From positions 108,320,360-108,384,359 of the forward strand of contig CM054181.1 in the NCBI GenBank assembly GCA_028829895.1: a stretch of DNA of 64,000 bases, given 5' to 3'. This document shows, one piece after another, positions 24,661 through 37,596 of this stretch; position 1 is the first letter of the stretch, and each line of letters opens with the position of its first letter. The DNA comes from Sinotaia quadrata (Eukaryota; Mollusca; Gastropoda; Architaenioglossa; Viviparidae). The translations under genes were made by a program, and so were the position numbers. The notes beneath the pieces were generated by a model. It was given only the letters and a program-made list of their open reading frames with translations, searched no databases and was not told the DNA's origin.

Positions 24661-25799
24661 TCCTTTCTTCTCTCTCTCGCTCTCTCTCTTTTCGCTTGTA
24701 CAAATAAATGTATATTATATATAGCTCGTCACTGATATTACGTTACTGTGAATAAACGTTAAATTACTATGCAGGTTCCTTTCAAAGAAATTTACTATAC
24801 GAGCTAATATTAATCCAGGATACAAGAATCTTCAGTAATTACTCACCTCTACTTGTGCGAATAAGGACAACTGCCAAATGAGCCGTGCACAGTTATCTGA
24901 TACGCCTCACACAACACACTCCCCAAGTTGGAAACAAACAAACAAACAAAAACTGGCTGAACAATGTATCCAAATCATCAAAGGTGTTGGTCTGGCTTTA
25001 TTAGCAGTACAGAAAGCATCGCACTGTGCTCATAGGACAGCAATACACATCTCATTGCTAAAACAAGACAACAAAACACACAGAAGCAACACAAACTGGA
25101 CAAAAATAGAACAGTTAACAACTCACTGCATAATGAAGGCATGCATGTATATTTTTACTGTATAAATAAACAGTTGTGCACACAATACTGCTTACCCATG
25201 ATATCAGTATACATATCATTGTACTCATGAAAACCCTGCACCACACCTTGATGTATAAGGACGAGAAATAAAGAAAGCTCTTTAAATACGTAGTCAACAA
25301 TTGGCATCTCACTGCATAAATATTACAGTTGTACCCATATCACTGCTCACTTCTCTTCACTGTACATATAGGCCTCACTTCACTTTTCGGCACTGCGTGC
25401 ATTGGATAGCACATACAGGACAATAACACTCCTCGCTGTACACACTACACTTCTCATGCAACATGCCCTCCCTGTATTGCACAATACAGGACAGCACACA
25501 CCTCACAGAACATGTAATGCAAAACATGAAATACACTCCTCACTGCGTACATCACATGGTAATATTCTCGTCTGACTGCACTCACGAGACTCAATACACA
25601 AACCTCACCGCACACGTGCTGACATTCATGTACAACGCGTGCTTCCAAACACGCTACAATAACACAAAACACAACGGACACACCGGAAAAAAGCTGCATC
25701 TATAAGCATGCCTGATACATCCGTTCAAATCACTTAGGCAAGTCACTCGACTAAATTTACTCAGTCATTTGTCGCCCTTTACATACCCCGCGCAATAAT
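24661..25799. other. Unique to weakly repetitive stretch, no gene seen
   Basis: A TCTCTC patch at 24668-24692, then unique sequence. From 25110 to 25660 the words CTCACTGC and TACATATCA recur loosely. No frame has a recognised domain. Confidence 0.5.
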
Positions 25800-25815
25800 A
25801 CGTCAGCTGACGTCA
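25800..25815. promoter_or_regulatory. Palindrome with E-box and CRE octamer
   Basis: ACGTCAGCTGACGT at 25800-25813 is a perfect 14-bp palindrome containing CAGCTG. TGACGTCA, the cAMP-response-element consensus, lies at 25808-25815. No gene is visible nearby, so function is only a possibility. Confidence 0.3.
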
Positions 25816-25833
25816 GGCTAGTGTAAGCAGATG

Positions 25834-25919
25834 AAATTGCGTCCTATGCAGAAGTTAACCTGCGTAATCGATTGGAGAAATTACGTCCTATGCAGAAGTT
25901 AAACTGCGTAATCGATTAG
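25834..25919. repeat. 44-bp tandem duplication
   Basis: Two units of AAATTGCGTCCTATGCAGAA plus GTTAACCTGCGTAATCGATT, with three differences. Confidence 0.92.
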
Positions 25920-26749
25920 ACAATAAACACGACTGTCTCAATGCATCATATCTATTTCTAATAGTATGTAGACTTACCATAGTGAACCAGGAGACAAAAT
26001 TGAAATTAGTCTACTCCGCTTAATGAGGAAAATATCACAGCTCATCTAAGAGTGTCTACGACATTACGATTCATGAGGTGGGCCTCATGCTATATAGTTA
26101 CTGTCAAGTTTCTGTGGGTCTTGCCCAACGTTTTGTTTTTACTTAATAAGCAAAGGTGAATTAGTGTCTTGTCCATTATTTTGTGTGACGTAAAGGACAG
26201 CGGTGAATTTGTATCTTCCCCCCATTAATTTGTGGTGACAAATAACAGAGGTGAATATGTGTCTCTAGATGTCATTCTTTTCTGGTGAGTACACTTCTGT
26301 CGGTTTTGGAAGACCCTACGTTTTCACTTCTTGAAAATGCATGTCAGATTGTGAGTACCTACCTATCAGTCGGTTCTAGAAGTCAGGCACTTGTTATTTT
26401 GGGGGCACCTGCCTAGCACAGATGTGTGTCAACTTAACAACTTTACAACTAATATGACTGTTTAAATATTGATCCAACAGGACATAATTATATTCAGCCG
26501 GGTATCAGAAAGTAAAGTATTTGTGCAGACATGGCTATAAGTGTTACGTTCACACCACAATGCAAGCAACACTACTCCCTCTCCCTCTCTTTAATTGACT
26601 GCTGTCTTAGTACCTCTTTAGATTAGTGAGCTTCAGATCGAAAAAGTAAGAGCTAGAGTGAAATAACTAACTGTCGACCAAGGTCTCTATGTGTAGGCTT
26701 AATGCATTAGCGTACGCTTCATGACGTCAGTCAACACATTGTTTATTAC
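25920..26749. other. Unique stretch, no gene seen
   Basis: No supported frame or RNA. A TGACGTCA octamer lies at 26722. Confidence 0.5.
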
Positions 26750-26753
26750 AGCA

Positions 26754-26790
<37 letters not shown>
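26750..26790. repeat. (AC)n microsatellite
   Basis: About 17 AC units. Confidence 0.95.
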
Positions 26791-26791
<1 letters not shown>

Positions 26792-27848
26792 CGAAACATC
26801 CGGTGAACAAAAGCAATTAAAACACAAACAACATAAAGAGACAGACCCGGTCGTCCCTTCACCATGCAAAGGGAAGGCATGTCCACGGACAAAGAGTGAG
26901 GGGAGATAACTTTGAGTCTCAAGAGAGCAATCTGCTTCAGGAGAGACAATGATGAATCCCGCAAACCAGGTACAGGTGCATGCGTTCCACATTCACTTCA
27001 CATGACAATATCGACTCTTTATGACAGGAAATGCATCATGAATATTGTCTGGACTGGATCAATCATAGCTCACATGTATTTTTCTTTTAATTGTTCCCAA
27101 CGTAATACATTTTCTCATTTTTTTAATTTTACAGATGGGTCTTAGATGTCGGCAGAAGAAATGATGGACTAATACATGCAAAGTAGATATTAAAAATCGC
27201 TAGCAATATTCTCTGTAAGGTGATCGCTGCGCGACCGCACAGCTCATTAGAAATGCTGCGCAGCAGTTTCAAAATTCCATGCACAAGTTTTAGTAGCAAG
27301 CTTAAACAACCGCCAGTTCTGCGCACACAGAAAAAAATAATAGAGGGAACGCTGGTCTCCAGGAAAAGTTATGAACAGGTAGACTTGATAATAAAGTTGA
27401 AATCGACAGTACAGTTATTTCTTAGTTATCGTACTCTAGTTTATTAACAGACTTAAATTGATAGATAAAATTTTTGACGAATACAAAGATTTGATACTCT
27501 ATATAATAAATAGGGAGTTACACACAGGTGTAATTGGCTATGTAACAATTATTGAATGTATATGTTGTATGCTTATTTATCTTTTGTTTTAAAAGTTCTG
27601 TTTTAAAAAAGCGAGAGATGTTACGCAGTTTTATCAAATAACATTACAGTTAACAAATAGGTTGTAACGTATGCTCAATACATTAATAACGCTAACTCGT
27701 GTTATTTTAAAATTTTATAATTCACTATGACCAACAAGGTACTTTTACATTTACTGTCATACTGTTATAATGTGACACAGTGTCTCTCTCCTCTTTCTTC
27801 ACAAGCATGTACGACAGATTCTAGACAACATAAAACCTGCTGCAGTAT
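26791..27848. other. Unique stretch, no gene seen
   Basis: The frames at 26912-27145 and 27220-27447 (plus) show no domain I recognise. A GC-richer patch at 27215-27330 stands out in AT-rich surroundings but gave no identification. Confidence 0.5.
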
Positions 27849-27857
27849 GCGTGTGTC

Positions 27858-27903
<46 letters not shown>

Positions 27904-27966
27904 TGAGTGTGTGTGTGTGTGTGAGTGTGTGTGAGTGTGTGTGTGAATGTGTGTGTGTGGGGGGGG
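27849..27966. repeat. (GT)n / GAGTGT microsatellite
   Basis: GT units interrupted by GAGTGT, ending in a G9 run. Confidence 0.95.
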
Positions 27967-30084
27967 GAGAGTAGGGAAGCTTAACAATAAAATGCAGCCA
28001 CCATATCCTACATTTCTTTCACCAGGAACAGCTCTTCAATTTGTAACTAGAATCTTTCATCCGACGGAAGCCGTTGTGGGTTGATCGAAAGCCGCACAAC
28101 GCAAAAATGATTAAGTCTGACAGTAAAATGACGGAAGCCCCATGCCCACGTGATTTAGGCTGGGTGGTGGACCTTCGATATTTTTAGCGGTGTCGATCTA
28201 CGCACGAAAGAAAGAAGAATAAATCACATTCGGTTATAGTTTAAGAATAAATCAAAAAAGATTTGATTAAAGCGGGACAGGAAGGCGAACGAAAACCGGA
28301 AGTGACGCATTTTTAGATACCTGCACGGAAGGAAGAAAATTAAAGATGACCTTTGAAGATGCGACGTGTGGCATGGGATAGGGAGACGAGGCGGTTTTAT
28401 ACGCGTTTATATTGTAGCAAATCAAAGTAGTGACAATTAGTCAAAATGTATTTCGTAATTATCCATTATTACTTTATATTGCGTGTACCATTCTTGGAAC
28501 AGTGCTTTCTGCAAATGATGACGAGGTTCATGACCTATCAGTGAGCCTGTTATTTGTTTCGATTCTCGGTTTGCAGAAAAAATGAATGGGAAACATCAAA
28601 AACAAAAATACCTCTTCATTCTTTCATTTCCCCATTTCTTTCTTCCTCCTTCGTTTACTTTTTTATTTGATCATTGTCGCCGCTATACTCTGGTGTGACT
28701 TTGTAATAATGACTTATACCAACTATGTATAATTAGTTATGATACAAGACATCTACAAGTGCATGGGTCACTGGTTAAATATGTATATCTGCAACTGTTA
28801 CGCTGATATACTGGTACGTCGCCAATTTGGCTCCGCCCCCAACTCAGATTCAGCTGAGATTTAATGTTTATGAATAATATATATATATATATAATGATTA
28901 CAATTAACGAACAGAGGACAAGACGTATTCATTACATTATCACTTGAACTACGAAAATAACGATAGAACTAACAAACACGCGTTTAAAATAATAACAAGA
29001 AATTTAATAAAAAGAAAGTTAACAAGATTTAGAAAATTAAGTTCATCCTTAGCCAGTTCATCGTACTAGAGTCACTTCCGGATAGGCACTTAGCTTAAGC
29101 ACAGAAATGACGTCAGTCTTGTAGACTTGAATTTTTCCAGCCAATAGAGCGGCACGTCCCAATTCAGCCGGGACAAGTAAAACGGCCACACAGGCACAGC
29201 CACACAGGCAAACAACAGGCAGCTATAAACGAGCAGCCGAGAATACACAATAACAAGAAAAAACCCTGCAACACAAACAATTGCAAAGCCTAAGTGTCCA
29301 GTCCAGTGCTCGATTAATAATTACTAAGTTTGGCATAGGCCTCTGAAAGGAAGAATATTAATATATTCATAAATAAAACATAGTATATAACATCCTAATA
29401 AAACGTAACCATTCACACAAATACAAAGACGCTTTTACCTATATAGCCAGGGTTTTCTTCTCTCATATACGACCCAGTGTTGTTTTGGGGCGGACTACCC
29501 TTTCAGTCGTCACCCTCAGACGATATTTCAGGAAGTAGTGAAGATAACATTTTCACTGCTTAGACCAGCTTCTGACCTGTTCAATTCATTAGCTCTAAGA
29601 TGATTATGTCCCTCTAACAACTCTAACCACCCGCTAAGCGTACACACTGACCACACGCTGACCGCCGCGCTCGCAGACTTCAAACACCGCAGACATCAAA
29701 CGCCAGTCCCTAAATCTTCTACACATGTCTCTCATTCATTTCAGGGCTTCCCTTCTCTGTAAACAGGACGCAATACGCACTCATTCCACAAATGAAAATT
29801 TATATAAAATATATATATGGGAATAATTTCCCATCATACAACAATCATATATTCGTTCATTTAACTTTGCCGTTGTCATCGTTAGAGATAACAATTTAGC
29901 AGAAGATGAACCAATATAAAAAAAGAAGAAAAGGGAGAAGGAGATGTTAAAGCGATGTGGTGAACAAGATGACGGTGGTGTGGTAGAGGAAGTGGTGGTG
30001 GTGCTTTCTTTAAATTGTAGTGAAACAGATGATTCCTTTAAATTTTCGAAACTTATAAAATATGAGAACACTTACAAAACGAAA
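27967..30084. other. 2.1 kb without recognised gene
   Basis: Contains a short (AT)n at 28877-28893 and a TGACGTCA octamer at 29108. A TGTTACG word at 28796 resembles the LTR edge at 48352 but is not followed by convincing similarity. No supported coding frame. Confidence 0.5.
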
Positions 30085-30300
30085 TAATCATATAAAAATA
30101 TTCCTAGTGCTTATTAAAGACGAGGAAATAAACATATACAAATATTCTTAGTGTTTATTAAAGACAAACAAATAAACATGAAAATGCATATTAAAGACAA
30201 CGAAATAAACACATAAAATATTCCTAGTGCTTATTAATGACAAGCAACTAAACATATATAAATATTCGTACTGCTTATTAAGACAAGGAAATAAACTTAC
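30085..30300. repeat. ~53-bp minisatellite, 4-5 units
   Basis: Units share AAATATTCCTAGTGCTTATT and AAGACAA(C/G)GAAATAAACA with indels. Confidence 0.88.
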
Positions 30301-30479
30301 ATGTCAGGTTTGACCCCTATGTAGATCAATGTTTGTGTCACAGATTTAGAGTATAAGTTATCATGTTGTGTTGTCACAAAGGGAAGCCCAACCCCTATAT
30401 ACATCCGTATTTCTCACGGGCCTAGCACATGACGTTTACCAAATGCTACCCGACGAATCACGTAAATGATCACATACTT
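30301..30479. other. Unique spacer before the dead retroelement
   Basis: Could hold the leader or LTR remnant of the following pseudogene, but no LTR edge or primer site can be recognised. Confidence 0.4.
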
Positions 30480-32155
30480 TTATAGAAGACATTGTATGCC
30501 TGCTTCCGTATTTCCATCGAATGATACAGAAAGATTTTCCATGATGCGCAGAAGGCATACAATCAGACACAAATGCAGTTTCACGCGTTGTTCGACAAAT
30601 GGGTCATTATGGCAGTGATAGAAAAAATGTTGTAGCATTAAGAGACTTATGCACTAAAGAAAAAAGTTATGGACAGTTGCAGGCCAGAGTTGGTCACATT
30701 TTTAGCTGAGTAAGAAAGTAAAACATTAGACCAAATTGCAAAGATCACAGAATGATATGATACAGCACACCCCATACACAGACACGCAAACCCGAACAAA
30801 TACTGTTCTGAGAGTGGTTCAACCAAGTGTTGGGTGTGAAAGTGCGAATGAAAGGAATAACGCCTATGGCCAGAGTGGAAGTGATAAAAGCAATGCCCCA
30901 GATGTCAGAATGCAGTATGGAAACTTAGAAAGTAGAAATCAAGTGACAACACAATATCATGTTTGTTTTCTGGGAATAAAGTGGGACGCATAGTGCGTGT
31001 CTCGAAGTAGGCAGAGTAACCGAGTGTGCAATGTTAGTAAAATCTCGCGAGAGAACAAGCTGCCAGTCAATATGACAAGAGGGTAGGTAGAGGGACAGGA
31101 GGTAGACTTTTGTTCGATACAGTTTGCAAATTTTCCCATACTTTTACATTCCAATCTTGTGAGCAAAGATGCTTACACAAGTGAAGCTGTCTTGGTTGCA
31201 TATGCTAATGGTTCATCGGACACATTAAGAATAGCAAAGGTGCATATTGAAATGCATTACGTCACTGGCGCGCAATGAAGCTGTGATCCTGACTGAATCT
31301 GTGTATAAGGGAATTCTAGGGTACATTTTTGTAATCATACACTCTCAGTCAGAAACATGTGTAACACAACTGGCACCAGTACACAAAGTGGAAACACGTA
31401 CCAGTAGTAAACAGAAAGATAGTCGACCATTATCTGTGAAAAAAAACACCCCATTTTAAACACCCTTCCAGCTGACTATAAACAATCGAAGCAAACAGAT
31501 GACACATTGAGCCACATCTGCAAATTTGCAGAATGAAAAATGGGTGACATAAAATACTGGTGGCCATGTGGAGTATATTTATGAAAGGGAAATTTTGTAC
31601 CCAGGGTAACAAAGGAAGCCAGCTACAATAAATGGTAGTACTCAAAACTAAAAGACGGGATGTCCTGACATTAGACTATGATGGGTTAATAGGTAGTCAC
31701 ATGGGGAAGAAAACACGACCGAGCAGATTACGACATATATTTTTGGCCAGGATGTTTCAAGACATTAAAACTTTTGTAAATCATGTGGCATGTGTCAGCC
31801 ATAACAACTAAACATGTGCAGAAGTAAGTACAATATGGGGATGTCTCCTTGATCGAGGAGCCCTTCAAACATGTTACAATCAATTTGATTGGACCAATAA
31901 TACCAGCATATGTGAGTGGGAATTCAAATTTATCACTAGTGTAGATTATGCAACTTGATAACCAGAAGCTATCGCATTATGAAAGATAGAAACAGTTATT
32001 AGTGTGTGCACATGTTTGAATTCCACATGAAGTGTTGTCTGATAATGGGATACAGTTTGTGAGCAGTGTAAAGGAAGAGGTAAATAAGCTGCTGTCAATA
32101 CACAACTTGACAACCACATCTTATCATCTCCAAGGGAAAAGACTGTGTGATTTAG
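30480..32155 (+). pseudogene. Dead Gmr1-like Ty3/gypsy element (Gag-protease-integrase remnant)
   Basis: Broken pieces in several frames match the intact element at 50121-54455. A capsid piece at 30636-30770 reads MDSCRPELVTFLAE, then KTLDQIAKITE with TAA and TGA stops in frame; this is the SCAN-like region. A protease piece at 31100-31325 reads LVSKDAYTSEA...YANGSSDTL and ends VYKGILG. An integrase piece starting at 31635 reads LKTKRRDVL...GSHMG. The integrase core at 31861-32155 reads PFKHVTINLIGPIIP, then LSDNGIQFV. The catalytic triad is damaged: first Asp to Asn (31882-31884), second Asp kept (32041), Glu to Asp 36 codons later. The protease ANG to integrase HMG distance is 491 bases against 492 in the intact element, so no reverse transcriptase ever lay between. 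Reverse transcriptase, RNase H and LTRs are not found; the copy breaks off after 32155. Long dead. Confidence 0.85.
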
Positions 32156-32770
32156 AAAAGAAGGAACAATTTGATTTCTTTCAATTTAAAAGGGATCACC
32201 CTTAAGGAAGGTATCTTGTCAAGTTATCAATTATTGAGAGATTGAGTTTTAATTTTGTACTAATTATTTTTTACATGATAAGATAGCTGAAAATGGCGAA
32301 CATGGGAATAGCCCACTTGACAAATGAATTGTCATATATAGGATAAAATATTTAAAGCTGCCTATAAATTATGATAGGGTTTCATGTTTGCTTTTCTGGT
32401 TTGCATTTGGTTCACTTGAGCTGATTTAAGTATGACATACTTTCCTGAAAGGGGTTGAAAGGAGGCCTTCCTATCCTGAAAGATTGTGGATGATAAACAG
32501 GAGTTAAGCGTTCTACATTAGGGTATGACTCTGAGATAATTGTTCTAAGAAAATAATTTAAAGGATTTGGGGGTATAAAAGTGGAACCCTGTTCATTTGT
32601 GACCTCTAATCCCAATAGGACTCATACAATTGGAGTTCTATTCATTAAGTCTGTACCGATTGTGTTTTGCTTTGTTTGCATATTTTGCTTTTTGTACGTT
32701 TGTTTTTTACGATTTAAATTAGTCGAGAAGTTAGGCTGTTGTAGAATAAAGAATATCAAATAAAAAAAAC
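32156..32770. other. Unique stretch, no gene seen
   Basis: No reverse transcriptase or LTR similarity continues from the pseudogene. Short frames only. Confidence 0.5.
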
Positions 32771-33015
32771 GTTCTTGGCTTAGACTACGGAATATAAAAC
32801 AAATCAAATCCCAAATATCTGGTGTAAAATAGGGAATATAAAACAAAAACTTAGCTCACATATTTTGTATAAAATAACGAAAAAAGCCACCACATACCTA
32901 GTGTAAAATATAAGACAAAATCAAAACTCAATATATTTGGAGTAAAATAAAGAATGAAAAACCAATACGAAACCTCATATACCTGATGTAAAATATGGAA
33001 TATAACATGAAAAAA
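32771..33015. repeat. Degenerate ~60-bp minisatellite
   Basis: (G/A)GAATATAAAACAAA and CATATATCTGGTGTAAAATA-like pieces recur four times with substitutions. Confidence 0.75.
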
Positions 33016-33883
33016 AAACCCCATGGGCAACGTCTAAATGTCTCTACAAAACGTCTTGAACAGTGTCAAATTCCTTCCCAGCTCTGCTCTTTCTACATCT
33101 GTCCCACCCCCACCCCTCCTCCAGTCAGTTTATTAATTTATGATTGATTATGCAGGTGTCACACATTTCTTTTTTTTTTTTAAGCTTATTAGAGCTTGCT
33201 GACGCGATCTTGTTTCACGTTTTAGGACTGCGTTCTAAAAACCATTTCCAAGATTTAAAGACGCGTGGTGAAAAATACATTTTCTTGCCAAAGTGGAATA
33301 ACCGAAAAGAGCACCAGTTATAAAACAAAAGCACCCAAAGCAGTGGCCGATTTCTTCAAGAATACTTTGCATCGATAGTAAAACAAGGTCCTGGCATGTT
33401 CTGCTGTACATCATACACAAGCACGCACGCAAACACATTCACACATAGTAGTGTGAAAATGAACACTACGCTAACATATTCTTGTGCTAGCAGGTTCCTG
33501 GGGATATAGTTCTTATTAAGATCTACAGTTAATTATAACTGATTTTAGAAAAAAAAAGGAATAATTGTTCAATGTCCTGCAGGCCAGATAACTTTTGTCA
33601 GACTCTATATAACAAGATTATCCCGTCAAATTTCAAACACGTCACCAGTCTAATTATTACTCAACTGACATATAACTCATCTCAGAACTGAACAATATGC
33701 TCCACACTGAAGACTTCTCAAAATAAGGATTTAAAGGTATGTTTTAATGTGTTAATTGTATATGGTTCCATCCACCCATTATAAATGCACAAATTCACCG
33801 CCCCTACATAAATAAAAGATTTATGTAAATAATAATTTAAACCTCGTGAAGGATAAGCAAGTGCATGCACACACAAACATATT
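33016..33883. other. Unique stretch, no gene seen
   Basis: No frame with a recognised domain. A T11 run lies near 33171-33181. Confidence 0.5.
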
Positions 33884-33885
33884 CA

Positions 33886-33926
<41 letters not shown>

Positions 33927-33942
33927 CACACACACACAAACA

Positions 33943-33993
<51 letters not shown>
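33884..33993. repeat. (AC)n microsatellite
   Basis: AC units with AACACATTCACA interruptions. Confidence 0.95.
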
Positions 33994-33994
<1 letters not shown>

Positions 33995-34377
33995 ACATAC
34001 ACTCGCAGAGGAAATGATTTGGCAATATAATCGCACCACAGTGCAGAATATTGTCATAGATACTAGCTCAAATATCTTACATTATCTTGATCAAATGTAA
34101 GTTTTTGTGTTTCTTCACTTTTGGCTGTTTTACATTATAGTATCAAAATACAACTTTGAGAAATATTTTTAGGTGTAGAATATTTTGCTTTTGTAAATAT
34201 TAAGTATTATAAGTCTGTACGTTATTCTCATACGTGGAAAATAATTCCGTTAATTTTTATCTTTGCAATGTTCAAGTGTGATAGTGTGTGTGGTTCAAGT
34301 ACACGGGTAAGCAAATTGTAATTAGCGCATGTCATGGAGTATTAGTCCATCATAAGGTTTCAGAAAAAAAAAAAAAG
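33994..34377. other. AT-rich unique stretch ending in A13
   Basis: No supported gene. An A-run at about 34364-34376 could be the tail of an upstream retroposed copy, but no target duplication was found. Confidence 0.4.
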
Positions 34378-34720
34378 GATTTAGCGGGCCTGAATGAGCG
34401 AGTACTAGGCGAAGTTACTGACCTTGGGATTAATCGTCACAACTGAAAGGGGATGATTGAACCAATCCTTGATTAGGATTAAGCAGATGTTAGAGATAAG
34501 GTAACACTGGCCATGGGTGTGATGCGAGGACTGATAGATGAGACAAATAGTATAGATTCGATCTGCAAGTCAACCAGTAACCAAGTGACTAAGGATGATA
34601 TTGACCGGTCACAGTAATTTAGTGTGGAACTGGAATTATTAAGGAAAACCCTGCGTGTAAAGTCATTCTACATCGGGACGTTAAACTAGAAACACTGACA
34701 GGGGAGAATCACCATTGAAA
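34378..34720 (+). mobile_element. Possible SINE-like dispersed repeat
   Basis: This stretch is more GC-balanced than its surroundings. It contains AACACTGGCCATGGGTGTGA, GATTCGATC (resembling a Pol III B box) and the segment CATTCTACATCGGGACGTTA. From memory, the latter resembles a 3' domain common in marine invertebrate repeats. No second copy is present in this window, so this is a weak call. Confidence 0.3.
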
Positions 34721-35471
34721 AGCGTGGGAGCGTCACCAGTATATTCGTTAATACCCAGAAAATCCAGGATACATAGGACATTTAGAAATCTTGTATTTGT
34801 TAAAATCCATTTAAGTTTAGTATATGAGACGGAAAGGCCAACCATTGTAGAAAACAATACTAAATTTTATTAAATAATATTTTTAAAAATGCTTAGAATT
34901 ACAACATTTAAAAATTGGAAATATATATATGTGTAAGTTCCTAAAAACCTACTCCTCTCCTGATACACTGTAACACTTTTAGAACAATAATTCAAGTCAG
35001 CAGCTCGGCCGACTGACCATGAATCAGATTTGAATTATAATAACCACATGTACTGATTAAGTAACAGCAGGAAAGCTAGGGGGAAAAGACCACACTATCA
35101 AATAGATTTAATCCAAGAAGGAAACTAATATTGATCTTGTTGGAACATGAGGATAACGTTCTTACTATTAGACTACTGATCTGACTATCCTTCCCCTCGA
35201 CTTTTTGCCTCTTTCCATGTCTGCACGGTCGTCTACCCAGGAAACCGCTGACGCGGAATAACTTAAAGCCACGAGTACCTGTTGACCGTTTGACACTAGA
35301 AAAACAGCTGTGCACAGTCATGCATTTGTAGAATAATCGTCTTATTTTCTTTCTTACCTCTGTAATGTAAACGTCCTTCATGATTGTGCTTGTCTATTAT
35401 TTATTAAATTAAAGAAAACAAGTAAAGAGTTTGAAACTAGCTGCACAAGCACAAGGGAAGTGTGACCACAA
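34721..35471. other. Unique stretch, no gene seen
   Basis: The 101-codon minus frame at 35076-35381 has no domain I recognise and no supporting context. Confidence 0.5.
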
Positions 35472-36983
35472 TGCCACTTAGTTAATGGATATGATTATAA
35501 TTATTTAATTATTTATCCAAAACTAATTACTAGAGATGAGAATCTTAATTTAGTTTATTAATGATTCTCCAAAAGATACCACTAGTCTCTCTGACTTGGT
35601 GGATATATGGGCACTGTAAACATTTTCCCGCTTGCACAACATTTGAGATAAACTTTCAAGGTCACATAATCTCTAAATCCGTCTTTAATCTATATTTAGC
35701 GAGCCCCCATCCTCCCACTTTCTTCTCCAACATAAAATTATCAAAATAAATTTATTGACTTTCTTACACAAATTGATAATCAAATATACATGACAAATAC
35801 AATCAAATAGATTGTTTGACATCAATATTTCTATGAACCTACGTTCAGATAATGTTATAATTAAAGAGTCTATCATAAATACAATTCAACAATAGAGTCA
35901 ATACAAATCACCCAATAGTCTTATCAGAAGACATAAATGGAGTTATAACAGATAAGTAATAATAGTCTTACATAACCTAATTCAGCGCAGTCTTAACAGT
36001 CCATCAGTTAAATTTTATCAGCTCCATGCATGTCACTTGCATGTGAAAAACACTGTTCCGTTACTTAGAGTTAACCTGGACACTTCTTTTCATCATGTCA
36101 ACTCCTTCAAACAGAACAATAAATGTAGTAATGTCCAACAATTTCCCTACACTAGAAATTGTTCGGGCAGTCAACAAATCTTTCTACCACATATCAGTAG
36201 AATGCAGTGTTTCTTACACTTACACACTGTTCCAACCTTTATCAGGGTCAGTTGTAGCAGTTTACAAACAATTAACCAGGAGGTTCATATAACATGTGAA
36301 AAATAGGCAAATGGAGATTCTTCTTGCTCACCACAAAAATATAATTTAGGAGCAAACCTAAATTTCCAGTTTATCATTTTATAACTCCATTCCATCTTAC
36401 ATTCCAGTCTCAACTTACAATTTCCTGCAACCATATTTATTAGCCAGATATATGCACATGGCAAAATAAATACGGCATATCACAACAATGTCAGCCTAGA
36501 AAGCTACATGTGTGCAGCCTTGTTCAAAAACGTGTAAGAACAATAGTCTACACATATAATACATCTTATTAAAACACAAGTATAACATATCAATAGCAAA
36601 AGTACATGAAATATTTCTAAGTCCATTCTCACTAATCAGTCAGCACTAACACCATCAAGCTAACGGCCACCTTTCAAAACCGGACTTTTTCTTTGCCACT
36701 CCAAATTCAAGTGATCAGAGAATATAATTTTCTACAACAAAAGTAAACTTTTTAATCTTATCCCATTGGCTGGTCTCATTCTCATAAATCATAACCATTG
36801 GATAATAAAGACTACTCATTAGTTTGCATTACATCAGCAAATCTAGAATAGTCTTACCTCGAGCATTCACTTCAACTCAGACTCTTTCAAATATACCATC
36901 ATAAGGGGTGCTCAAAGTCGGGTTATCCTGACAATTTAACAATTAAATTTTAAAATAGGAAGAGGCAAATTTACTCAACCACA
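35472..36983 (-). mobile_element. Dispersed ~1.5-kb repeat, copy 3 (full length, reversed)
   Basis: Read on the minus strand it begins TGTGGTTGAGTAAATTTGCC at 36983 and ends TAAGTGGCA at 35472. Internal blocks match copies 1 and 2 in order: GACTTTGAGCACC near the left end, and AAATTTATTTTGATAATTTT, GTGTAAGAAAG and GAGAATCATTAATAA near the right end. The terminal AT-rich hairpin segment is at 35478-35531. Flanks CACAA and GAAAG do not match, so there is no visible target duplication. Unlike copies 1 and 2 it is not next to GATA units. Confidence 0.75.
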
Positions 36984-37250
36984 GAAAGATATTTATAGCA
37001 GGACGTTAAATTGATTTTTAATGTGGAAAGATTGACTTTATCTCAGTCGAAACTGAAGTGTGGTGCTGATTAATTTTTATATAAAGTGACCAGTTCTAAA
37101 AACGAACATTGACAAAGTCGATGCAAAGAAATTGATAATTTGCATTGACTCAGATATAGAATAATAATTATTGTCTCTAGAACTCTGTAGATTTTGTTTC
37201 CTAAATAATTATGCTCATTGTCTCCTATTCTGTGTTATTTGTAAAAGTGT
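36984..37250. other. Unique stretch, nothing recognised
   Basis: AT-rich, no supported feature. Confidence 0.5.
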
Positions 37251-37510
37251 TTCAGTTGATGCTATAAGAAAGAAGTATTCATTCTTTTCAGTTATTATTC
37301 AGTTGATGCTATAAGAAAGAAGTATTCATTCTTTTCAGTTATTATTCAGTTGATGCTATAAGAAAGAAGTAATCATTCTTTTCAATTACTATTCAGTTGA
37401 TGCTATAAGATATTTTAAAGAAGTATTCAGTCTTTTTATTCACTATTCATGTGATTCTATAAGGTATTTTTAAAGAAGTAATCAGTCATTTTATTAACTA
37501 TTCAGTTCTT
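37251..37510. repeat. ~47-bp minisatellite, 5 units
   Basis: Unit TTCAGTTGATGCTATAAGAA plus AGAAGTATTCATTCTTTTCA. Starts at 37251 and 37298, then increasingly diverged with a TATTTTAA insertion. Confidence 0.93.
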
Positions 37511-37596
37511 ATTACAGCTCTTACCCTTCACATTTCCGTGTGTTAAAACTGGGGAAAAAATCGCCGCCACGAGAGCTAAAAATTCAAATAAGATAC

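Noticed and set aside
24878..25165. 95-codon plus frame
   Set aside because: No domain, signal or repeat; length is within chance for this window and the neighbouring sequence is weakly repetitive.
28796..30260. Possible second LTR beginning TGTTACGC
   Set aside because: The first seven bases and a few A-rich words resemble the LTR at 48352, but the similarity does not continue, and no matching second LTR, boundary or target duplication could be found.
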